Shown in pieces: positions 29,488 to 35,362 of a stretch of DNA of 41,146 bases. The position numbers and the translations under genes are program-made. Each line of letters begins with the position of its first letter. Within the stretch, counting starts at the first letter, position 1. The notes beneath the pieces are model-generated. The model was not told the DNA's origin. It did no database searches and saw nothing but the letters and a program-made list of their open reading frames with translations. The stretch is taken from positions 1-41,146 of the IMG/VR virus record IMGVR_UViG_3300028177_000420; one strand, given 5' to 3'. Origin of the DNA: a virus.

Positions 29488-29563
29488 AAAGAGAAAATAA
29501 TCTAGTATAATAGTCAAAAATCACCCTATATTAGAGTGTTCTTATATGATAATATTATTATAT

Positions 29564-30046
29564 TTAACGAGGTTCAAAGGTATCCGACCACTCAAATGCC
29601 TCACAGACACAAGTTGCGGTTAATCCTTTAAAATTCTTACTCAACAATTTGTCTTTTGCCAAGATAACCAACTGCGCTTCTTTCGTATGCAACCCTTCCA
29701 ACATTTGAATAAACATCATCTCTCGCTGGGCCATATTAATATGATTATTACCAATAACTTCAGGCAAATTAAGTCTACTACGATCCATCTTAACATAATT
29801 GTAAAGATTTCGAGCTTCTTGAGCCAGAATGGTATGCTCAGTGCCTTCTGGAGCTTCATTAGGTTTATAAGGTACATCACCGTGAGGTAACATCCATACT
29901 ATATTAGGATTTAATCCTGAGTTCAAAAACATCTCAAGACACTCAGTTCTGTATTTTCTTAATACTCCAATCTTTTTAGCTTTATCTTTAGCATTATTTA
30001 CTTTAGAGCAAATCTCATGAAAAGATGGTGTATATGTTTCTTCCAT
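29564..30046 (-). CDS. Conserved T4-like phage protein (160 aa), function unknown
   Basis: A helical protein with segments I recall from cyanophage and pelagiphage proteins: FHEICSKVNNAKDKAKKIGVLRKY, then NIVWMLPHGDVPYKPNEAPEGTEHT and MFIQMLEGLHTKEAQLVILAKDKLL, with NFKGLTATCVCEAF near the end. These elements belong to a family without known function. It directly follows the flap-nuclease gene (one base between), so it may assist replication. Confidence 0.7.
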   Translation of the reverse strand: MEETYTPSFHEICSKVNNAKDKAKKIGVLRKYRTECLEMFLNSGLNPNIVWMLPHGDVPYKPNEAPEGTEHTILAQEARNLYNYVKMDRSRLNLPEVIGNNHINMAQREMMFIQMLEGLHTKEAQLVILAKDKLLSKNFKGLTATCVCEAFEWSDTFEPR

Positions 30047-30047
30047 T

Positions 30048-30929
30048 TTAAAAATCTCCTATTGATTCTATCAATTGTGTTAATTTGTTTTCTATAAAAT
30101 ATGTTAAAAGATTAGCTCTATTACCAACTTCTATATTATTATACTCTTTAGATATCTCTGACATGATATTATTAGGTATCTTACCCAAATCTATTAAAGT
30201 CTCGTTTCTTTGCCAATTACGAATCCAGGTGTCTTTTGGACATTTGGCTAGTTGATAAACTTTATCTGGTTTAAATTTTTCTAGTGCCTCTGTGATATTT
30301 CCAATAACAACCTTTCGCATTGGTTTCTGTCTTATTTCAGATACAAATGAATCATCGGGTGAAAGTATATTAGGAATACCATCACTACGATCACCCTTTA
30401 AAATATGTTCTATCAAATAATTTTTAGGATCTTTACCATTAAGCATCTTTTTTGCAACAGGACTAAACTGGTCTACATTATATCTGTGCAATTGAATAAA
30501 ATCTTTATCTGATGAAAGAATTAAATGTTTTTGCGTATCCTTTTTATCTGCCCTATTAAAAATTAATGTAGCAATAATGTCATCAGCTTCTGCGCCATAA
30601 ACTTCTAATACTTTATATGGGAAATATTTTTTCAGGTCATCACGAATATTATTTAAACAACCAAAAATCACATCCCAATCATAGCCAGTTGTCTCACGTT
30701 CTTTCTTACGATTGATTTTGTAATTAGGAAAATAATCACGGCGCCAGTAGTGTTTACTATCACAGCAGATTATCAACTCATCATACTTCTCAAAAAATCT
30801 AGAACGATAATAACGTAAACTATTTAATATCAAATGACGAACTAAAGTTTCACTCAGCTCTTCACCTCTATTAAGTGCCACCATCACATTACCAATCGCA
30901 ATTTGGTTAAAATCAACTAATATACTCAT
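30048..30929 (-). CDS. rnh: 5'-3' exonuclease/flap nuclease, T4 RNase H-like
   Basis: A 293-residue FEN-type nuclease like T4 rnh, which removes RNA primers on the lagging strand. Catalytic acidic clusters are in place: ILVDFNQIAIG (first Asp), IICCDSKHYWRRDYFP, GAEADDIIATLI (Glu and two Asp), LSSDKDFIQL and KGDRSDGIPN. It is not the fold of the RNase HI at 26819. The upstream small ORF overlaps its start by 17 bases. Confidence 0.9.
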   Translation of the reverse strand: MSILVDFNQIAIGNVMVALNRGEELSETLVRHLILNSLRYYRSRFFEKYDELIICCDSKHYWRRDYFPNYKINRKKERETTGYDWDVIFGCLNNIRDDLKKYFPYKVLEVYGAEADDIIATLIFNRADKKDTQKHLILSSDKDFIQLHRYNVDQFSPVAKKMLNGKDPKNYLIEHILKGDRSDGIPNILSPDDSFVSEIRQKPMRKVVIGNITEALEKFKPDKVYQLAKCPKDTWIRNWQRNETLIDLGKIPNNIMSEISKEYNNIEVGNRANLLTYFIENKLTQLIESIGDF

Positions 30930-31065
30930 CTAACATCCATCCTATAGTATTTTCCCTAAGAGCCCGGGCACCTGGCACCTTTTCTCTAAACTTAGGGCTA
31001 ACTTCACCTACAACTTTTCCTTGGTTGAAATAAAGGGCACTCCTAATATCATAATATATATTCAT
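30913..31065 (-). CDS. Putative small protein (50 aa) between tRNA-Thr and flap nuclease
   Basis: An open frame starts with ATG at 31065, two bases after the tRNA 3' end, and overlaps the flap-nuclease start. The peptide runs MNIYYDIRSALYFNQGKVVG, then EVSPKFREKVPGARALRENT, with a final IGWMLDEYIS. The composition is protein-like and the overlap fits the operon style, but the ribosome site is poor and would lie in the tRNA. Real but uncertain. Confidence 0.45.
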   Translation of the reverse strand: MNIYYDIRSALYFNQGKVVGEVSPKFREKVPGARALRENTIGWMLDEYIS

Positions 31066-31066
31066 T

Positions 31067-31142
31067 TGGAGCCACCACCAGGAATCGAACCCGGGACATC
31101 AACCTTACAAAGGTCGTGCTCTACCTGCTGAGCTATAGTGGC
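31067..31142 (-). tRNA. tRNA-Thr(UGU) with encoded CCA
   Basis: GCCACTA pairs with TGGTGGC (one G-U) to form the acceptor stem. D stem GCTC/GAGC. The anticodon stem CGACC/GGTTG holds the loop TTTGTAA with anticodon TGT. T arm CCGGG-TTCGATT-CCTGG, discriminator T and CCA encoded. It reads ACA codons, which are common in AT-rich coding. It has its own promoter. Confidence 0.95.
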
Positions 31143-31161
31143 AAATTTCACTTATTACATA

Positions 31162-31190
31162 ATAATAACATACTATCTAAAGATTGTCAA
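31162..31190 (-). promoter_or_regulatory. Promoter of tRNA-Thr, TTGACA-N17-TATTAT
   Basis: -35 TTGACA (31190-31185) is perfect and -10 TATTAT (31167-31162) matches 5 of 6, 17 bp apart on the minus strand. The -35 is preceded by TAAAACTC, as at the gp32 and adk promoters. Transcription would start about 15 bases before the tRNA. Confidence 0.75.
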
Positions 31191-31195
31191 GAGTT

Positions 31196-31270
31196 TTAAT
31201 CAGGAAATTCAATCTCTAGTTGTATCATCATAAACTCATCGGGAAATTCAATCTGTAGTTGTCTCATCAT
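31196..31270 (-). CDS. Possible 24-aa peptide made of a tandem repeat
   Basis: In a frame different from the end of the 31248-31661 gene, ATG at 31270 opens a 24-residue peptide, MMRQLQIEFPD, then EF and MMIQLEIEFPD, that is, two copies of the same unit. It ends with TAA at 31198-31196. It may be a by-product of the DNA duplication below. Confidence 0.3.
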   Translation of the reverse strand: MMRQLQIEFPDEFMMIQLEIEFPD

Positions 31271-31272
31271 AA
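31203..31272 (-). repeat. Tandem 39-bp-period duplication at a gene end
   Basis: GGAAATTCAATCTCTAGTTG and its 31-base continuation at 31203-31233 is repeated at 31242-31272 with two changes. The duplication covers the last codons of the 31248-31661 gene and 40 bases after them. It looks recent and suggests slippage or a selected peptide repeat. Confidence 0.85.
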
Positions 31273-31661
31273 CCTGCCATTCTCCAATTTTCAATTTTCA
31301 TAAAACCTTCACTATCATAAGCTGGTACAATAGTTTTCCATTTAGTCTTGTGTTCTTGATCTTTACCATAAAATAAATCTAACCATGTTGATGTATCAAA
31401 ATAGGTTGCAATATTTTTTAAATACCCTTCACGACTAAATAACTCTCTCTTTAAGTCACGTTCTTCTTTACCACTCACCTTACGAATAAGAGGTCTTAAT
31501 TCTTTCACACGTTCCTTATTATATTTTTCCCATTCCTTAACATTCTTGACACTTAAATAATGATCATCATCTAAAGCCTTAACATCTTCATGTATATTTT
31601 TATATGTGGGTGGCTTCTTGGCAGCACGTGCCTTCGCCATACGATCTTTTGTATCTACCAT
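31248..31661 (-). CDS. Conserved-looking phage protein (137 aa), function unknown
   Basis: Highly charged and basic N-terminus (MVDTKDRMAKARAAKKPPTYKNIHEDV), then a coiled-coil-like region (NVKEWEKYNKERVKELRPLI) and FDTSTWLDLFYG. I recall 'KARAAKKPPTYKNIH' in marine phages, role unknown. The C-terminal codons lie in the tandem duplication. It starts one base after the glutaredoxin-like stop (TAATG). Confidence 0.65.
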   Translation of the reverse strand: MVDTKDRMAKARAAKKPPTYKNIHEDVKALDDDHYLSVKNVKEWEKYNKERVKELRPLIRKVSGKEERDLKRELFSREGYLKNIATYFDTSTWLDLFYGKDQEHKTKWKTIVPAYDSEGFMKIENWRMAGYDETTTD

Positions 31662-31921
31662 TATGATTTACCTTGATAATTTATTATACCCTCATTCACT
31701 AAAAATTCAATCAGATCATAATAGCGCCCAACTCTTTTACCATCTACCGAAACCATAGGTAAACGCCGAACAGTCTCTCCTACTTGATTAGAAATATAAT
31801 CTAAGGAATCTTCGTCATTAAACACTTGTACTGAAAACTTTATACTGTTATTTTCAAGTAAAGTTAAAATGTCTAAAGCAGACTTATCAAATTTATCATA
31901 TACAAACAACTCAACATTCAT
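31661..31921 (-). CDS. Glutaredoxin-like protein lacking the active-site cysteines
   Basis: An 86-residue thioredoxin-fold protein with the cis-Pro motif RRLPMVSVDGKRVGRYYDLIEFL, but where glutaredoxins have CxxC it has YDKFDKSALD and no Cys at all. It cannot do thiol exchange and may be a binding protein, or a paralogue of the active glutaredoxin at 4796-5110. It lies between bS21 and the 137-residue protein. Confidence 0.75.
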   Translation of the reverse strand: MNVELFVYDKFDKSALDILTLLENNSIKFSVQVFNDEDSLDYISNQVGETVRRLPMVSVDGKRVGRYYDLIEFLVNEGIINYQGKS

Positions 31922-31925
31922 TATT

Positions 31926-32141
31926 TTATACAGGAATACGCTTTGTGTCTTGCTCCCCCTGCCTCTTCTGTTCTAATTTTCTAGCTGATTCTTTGGCCAA
32001 CTTTCTTTTTATGCTGGACTTAACATAATGCTCACGCTTTCTTACTTCATTAATAATATCCTTCTTTTCTATTGTTTTCTTAAAACGTCTAAACAAAGAA
32101 TCAAAGGACTCTGTCCTATGTTTTTTTCTCACCATTTTCAC
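31926..32141 (-). CDS. rpsU: Ribosomal protein bS21
   Basis: A 71-residue S21 homologue: ESFDSLFRRFKKTIEKKDIINEVRKREHYVKSSIKRKLAKESARK matches E. coli [40 protein letters not shown] in order. The N-terminus is longer and basic (MKMVRKKHRT). bS21 binds the 30S platform near the anti-Shine-Dalgarno helix and affects initiation. Phage-coded S21 may bias initiation towards phage mRNAs. Confidence 0.92.
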   Translation of the reverse strand: MKMVRKKHRTESFDSLFRRFKKTIEKKDIINEVRKREHYVKSSIKRKLAKESARKLEQKRQGEQDTKRIPV

Positions 32142-32150
32142 TTCTCCTCA

Positions 32151-32426
32151 TTATGAATTTGTTTTTGGTTCAAAATCCTCAGGTATTTTATGACCTAGAT
32201 CAACATTGCGTTTAATCCACTCAGGTTCAGTTATACACTCAAATTTTAAAATCTCACCCATACCTCTAAAAGTACTATGTATATAAAATTCCATTTCTAC
32301 TTTTCTTACAGGCATAACTGTGTTGCATTCCTCAATAGTTTCATAAGGAATTGCATCTTGCATCCACCCTGTAGGCGGATCAGCATTTAATAATGCAAGG
32401 CTTACTAGAATAGATATAAAGTACAT
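32151..32426 (-). CDS. Secreted small protein, hypothetical (91 aa)
   Basis: The first residues MYFISILVSLALLNADPP look like a short signal peptide. The mature part has two cysteines (EECNTVM and KFECITEP) that could form one disulfide, and many aromatic and charged residues. The start forms TAATG with the upstream gene. It resembles no family I know; a periplasmic role is likely. Confidence 0.55.
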   Translation of the reverse strand: MYFISILVSLALLNADPPTGWMQDAIPYETIEECNTVMPVRKVEMEFYIHSTFRGMGEILKFECITEPEWIKRNVDLGHKIPEDFEPKTNS

Positions 32427-33862
32427 TACTTTTTGTTATCGTCCTCATCAGATTTTCCTTGAGCTCTCTTGCGGTAATCTATTTTTTGTGCAGCCTTAGT
32501 AACTCTAATAATAGACTCTATATCATCAGGATGTTTCAACTGCCTTCTTAATGATTGCTTAACTGCGGCCGCTGTTTTTGCAGGAACATAAAATGGAGGA
32601 ATACCTTTAATTGTAACTTTAAATTCTAAATCTTCCTTTACACCATACATCGCCTGTGCAGCTTTACGACCTTTACCCTTCGGAGCTAAAGACATATCTT
32701 CTACAGCCGCTCTACCTTTTTTGGTTATTTTAACTTGAGTCTTAACTTTGGGTCTATCTCTATCTTTTCTTAAAGCATCTAAACCTTTTTGAGTAATCTT
32801 TAATTTTCTATGAGGTTCTTTATGGTCAAGAGACATAATAGCCAACTCTACTTCTTCATGCTTCTTGGCATCATTCCTGAACTGTAAGGTGGTTGCTGTA
32901 TTGATACCTTTGTATCTTTTATGTGACTTATCATGGTCACCAGCCTTTGCCGCGGCACTTGATGCGGCAGCTGACTTTTTCTTGTATTTACCAAGCAACT
33001 CATTACTGAGCTCATCAATCCCTACATTTTCTTCCCCTCGTAACTCCTGTTCTTTACGGCGGCCTGCACCTAATTTTATTAAATTGTCTGCGTGTTGCAT
33101 ATCTTTTTTCATCTGTGCAGCTGATTTCTTTTTTCTTGCTCTTCGTACAGCTAATGATACACCTGCATCTGGATGAGCTTCTAGTTCTACTTCTTCATTG
33201 GGTCCATAACCTTTAGGTGTTACATCTTTAACTTTAGTTGCAACCGCTCGTTTCTTTTTACCATCGGCCATACGTTTGGCTGCTTCTGGATTTGGATTAC
33301 CTTTCTTGTCTAAGAATTTAGAAAGATGAGGAGGTAAATTACTTTCTTTCTGTGATATCCAATCTTTATGAGAAACTTCTGGATGAACTTCATCACAATT
33401 ATGATCTTCAGCAGTAGGACGAATTTTACTACGAGTCGCCTGTGCTTCATCGTCACGATCTAGATCATCTTGTTTCTTTTTCTTTTTAAAAGGATTAGGC
33501 CTTAAACCTTTTTCACCACCAGATTCCCTATCTTCATAATCATCATCAGATTCACCAGCCTTTCTCTCACCACGTTCTGCCTTCTCTGGTTTCTGCTCAC
33601 CCTTTTCATGTTTAATCTGTGTAGATTCTCCTACACCTGTAGAACCTTCACCTTTCTTCCAACCTTGTTTTGCTCGAATAGCAAATAAAAGGCCACCCAT
33701 TTCTTTTTCGTTATTGGGTTTGCCTCTTAAAGCTTCAACTTCTTTTTCAAGTTGGGCAACAGTTTTATCCTTATGTTCCCCTGTAGATTTGACCTCTACA
33801 TCTTTAGACCACTTCTCTACTTGGGCCCAAGCTTCGGTAAATGATTGACGATATCGTGACAT
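32426..33862 (-). CDS. Large charged internal-head-type protein (478 aa)
   Basis: The N-terminus MSRYRQSFTEAWAQVEKW resembles the T4-type capsid-targeting leader (a Met, basic residue, aromatic, then x-E-A). The rest is extremely charged and repetitive (Lys/Glu-rich, many KKK and EE runs, e.g. KKKKQDDLDRDDEAQ), with little hydrophobic core. T4 internal head proteins and cyanophage relatives look like this. Its own late promoter and a hairpin-shaped ribosome site lie upstream, which fits a late virion gene. Function in host DNA binding or injection is possible; not proven. Confidence 0.6.
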   Translation of the reverse strand: MSRYRQSFTEAWAQVEKWSKDVEVKSTGEHKDKTVAQLEKEVEALRGKPNNEKEMGGLLFAIRAKQGWKKGEGSTGVGESTQIKHEKGEQKPEKAERGERKAGESDDDYEDRESGGEKGLRPNPFKKKKKQDDLDRDDEAQATRSKIRPTAEDHNCDEVHPEVSHKDWISQKESNLPPHLSKFLDKKGNPNPEAAKRMADGKKKRAVATKVKDVTPKGYGPNEEVELEAHPDAGVSLAVRRARKKKSAAQMKKDMQHADNLIKLGAGRRKEQELRGEENVGIDELSNELLGKYKKKSAAASSAAAKAGDHDKSHKRYKGINTATTLQFRNDAKKHEEVELAIMSLDHKEPHRKLKITQKGLDALRKDRDRPKVKTQVKITKKGRAAVEDMSLAPKGKGRKAAQAMYGVKEDLEFKVTIKGIPPFYVPAKTAAAVKQSLRRQLKHPDDIESIIRVTKAAQKIDYRKRAQGKSDEDDNKK

Positions 33863-33889
33863 AGTAGTATTCTCCTACTACTATTTATA
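33863..33889 (-). promoter_or_regulatory. Late promoter TATAAATA with ribosome site in a hairpin loop
   Basis: On the minus strand TATAAATA (33889-33882) is followed by a perfect 7-bp hairpin AGTAGTA-GGAGAA-TACTACT (33882-33863). The Shine-Dalgarno GGAGA lies in the loop and the ATG follows the stem directly. Confidence 0.8.
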
Positions 33890-33893
33890 CTTT

Positions 33894-34466
33894 TCAATAT
33901 ATTGTCTTTATTGAATCACAAAGATTCAATTTCTTCGCTTCCTTTGCTGATAGATACATATCTTCTGGTGGTAATAAACTCTCTCTAATCTTATCTTCTT
34001 CCAAACCTGTACACTTTTTATAATGTTCAATCATTCTAGTCGTAGACAACTCAAACTCCTTTACTTGTGCAAACAATTCATGCTCTTTTCCCCAACTACC
34101 CCATGAATATTGGTGCGATAGAATAGATGTGTTTGGTGTAAGAATTCGTTTGCCTGGTTCGCCGGCAATAAAAATCAACAAACCACAAGATGCAATACAC
34201 CCTAAACCAACTGTATGAATTGGTATTTTACTGGCTTTAATAACATCAATTAGTGCAAAGGCACAAGGAACATCTCCACCATTACTACAAATCATCATTT
34301 TGAGATAAGGTTTTTTCTTTTTTTCGTGATTGTGTTTTAAAATAAATTCTATCGCATCTTTACAACTACTCTCATCAACATCACTCATAAACAAATGTAT
34401 ACCTATGCGATTTAAATCTACATCAGGCGGTAAGGTCGGATCATTATCAAATTCTTTTTTACTCAT
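33894..34466 (-). CDS. clpP: ClpP-type serine protease
   Basis: A 190-residue S14 peptidase. The catalytic Ser is in CIASCGLLIFIAGEPG (residue about 93; ClpP usually has ASMG), His in LSHQYSWGSWGKEHE (about 118) and Asp in the final KLNLCDS. The layout DVPCAFALIDVIKASKIPIHT corresponds to ClpP strand/helix 3. It would form a barrel with a host ClpX/ClpA partner or act alone; no phage Clp ATPase lies in the window. The tmRNA tag ends in YALAA, a Clp degron, so the two may be linked. ATG at 34466 has AGGAG upstream; 34472 is an alternative. Confidence 0.88.
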   Translation of the reverse strand: MSKKEFDNDPTLPPDVDLNRIGIHLFMSDVDESSCKDAIEFILKHNHEKKKKPYLKMMICSNGGDVPCAFALIDVIKASKIPIHTVGLGCIASCGLLIFIAGEPGKRILTPNTSILSHQYSWGSWGKEHELFAQVKEFELSTTRMIEHYKKCTGLEEDKIRESLLPPEDMYLSAKEAKKLNLCDSIKTIY

Positions 34467-34803
34467 TATCATTCTCCTTTATCAAGTTCACAAAATATTC
34501 TGCATCAACAACAACTAATGGTTTTACATTATTTTTCTTTATCACTAAAATAGGATTATACTTACCACTATTAGCTATAGCTTGTTCCCAAGCTCTCCAT
34601 ACATTTAAACTCTCCTGATTTTTTGCCTCAATTGAAAATGGGAATTTCTCACGAGCGGCACGGGCCATAATAAGGTCCTCACCCTGAGAACCCATAGGCC
34701 TACTCTCAATATCTTCTGGATGTATATCCAACTTCTCTATTAGAAGATCACGGACCCATTGCTGGAGCCGCCTACCCTTAGCTTTGGCTACTGATGTTTT
34801 CAC
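34459..34803 (-). CDS. PD-(D/E)XK nuclease, Hjc-like (114 aa)
   Basis: A small nuclease with SRPMGSQGEDLIMARAAREKFPFSIEAKNQESLNVW, giving the pattern E/D-x14-20-E-x-K (GED, then IEAK). It is like Holliday-junction resolvases and some phage endonucleases. The start is GTG at 34803, with AGGAAG six bases upstream and an overlap with the preceding gene; starting at 34848 would double-code 70 bases. It overlaps clpP by eight bases. Confidence 0.75.
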   Translation of the reverse strand: MKTSVAKAKGRRLQQWVRDLLIEKLDIHPEDIESRPMGSQGEDLIMARAAREKFPFSIEAKNQESLNVWRAWEQAIANSGKYNPILVIKKNNVKPLVVVDAEYFVNLIKENDNE

Positions 34804-35122
34804 GCTTCTTCCTATTAGTTGCTGAGTTTGGGTTCGCTTGACCCACATATGATCTACGGTTTTTCATCATCTTTGCTATATGTTCTGGTGTTTTGTTTCT
34901 CAAGTGATAGCCTTTTCCTGGACCATCCGTAACGGGGACATAGTTTCTCTTATTTCTTTGTCTATCATACTCTTTAGGGTTATCAGTTCTCTGACCACCT
35001 TTCCAGTTTGCGTTGTTCTCCCGTTGCTGGTCTGAAAACGCACCTTCCGCTATTAGTTCTTCTCTTGTAGGTCGTTCGATCTTACCTACATCTGCTGGGT
35101 CTAAATACTTATAGGACATCAT
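34778..35122 (-). CDS. Hypothetical basic protein (114 aa)
   Basis: Starts MMSYKYLDPADVGKIERPTREELIAEGAF with AGGAGG upstream. The middle has the segment ENNANWKGGQRTDNPKEYDRQR, a pattern common in HNH-associated DNA-binding segments of phages, then HLRNKTPEHIAKMMKNRRSYVG near the end. It may bind DNA. It comes after the late promoter at 35187 and a leader stem-loop. Confidence 0.55.
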   Translation of the reverse strand: MMSYKYLDPADVGKIERPTREELIAEGAFSDQQRENNANWKGGQRTDNPKEYDRQRNKRNYVPVTDGPGKGYHLRNKTPEHIAKMMKNRRSYVGQANPNSATNRKKRENISSQS

Positions 35123-35149
35123 TCATACCTCCTGTATAATGGTGTTTAG

Positions 35150-35181
35150 GAGAAGGGGCTGTTATCAGCAGTCCCTTTCTC
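35150..35181 (-). other. Leader stem-loop of a late transcript
   Basis: On the minus strand, directly after the late promoter, GAGAA..GGG..CTG pairs with CAG..CCC..TTCTC around a CTGATAA loop (11 bp with one bulge and one mismatch). T4 late leaders often carry such 5' structures; it may stabilise the mRNA. Confidence 0.65.
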
Positions 35182-35186
35182 TGTTC

Positions 35187-35194
35187 TATTTATA
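35187..35194 (-). promoter_or_regulatory. T4-type late promoter TATAAATA
   Basis: An exact TATAAATA on the minus strand, 65 bases before the hypothetical 34778-35122 gene and just after the stop of the zinc-ribbon gene. Confidence 0.75.
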
Positions 35195-35197
35195 ATA

Positions 35198-35362
35198 TCA
35201 TATCTCTACCGGTTCATTTGTATCATAATCTTCATCCCAATCAATATTTTCTAATGGTTCACCACAAAACGGACAATAAACTACTTCTATATCCATATCA
35301 GTTGTGACGCCACCTTCGGCGCCACATTCCTGACATTCTATAAGCTTACTATTATCTTCCAT
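35198..35362 (-). CDS. Small zinc-ribbon protein (54 aa)
   Basis: ATG at 35362 makes a TAATG junction with the RNR stop, so it is translated with it. It has CQEC (residues 10-13) and CPFC (30-33) separated by 16 residues, a classic zinc ribbon, then an acidic tail (DWDEDYDTNEPVEI). A structural or DNA/RNA-binding role is likely; a small RNR-associated protein is one option. Confidence 0.8.
   Translation of the reverse strand: MEDNSKLIECQECGAEGGVTTDMDIEVVYCPFCGEPLENIDWDEDYDTNEPVEI

Noticed and set aside
31081-31106. Possible second tRNA or attachment site at the tRNA-Thr 3' end
   Set aside because: Only one tRNA fold is present and no second copy of its 3' end was seen; no integrase gene is in the window.
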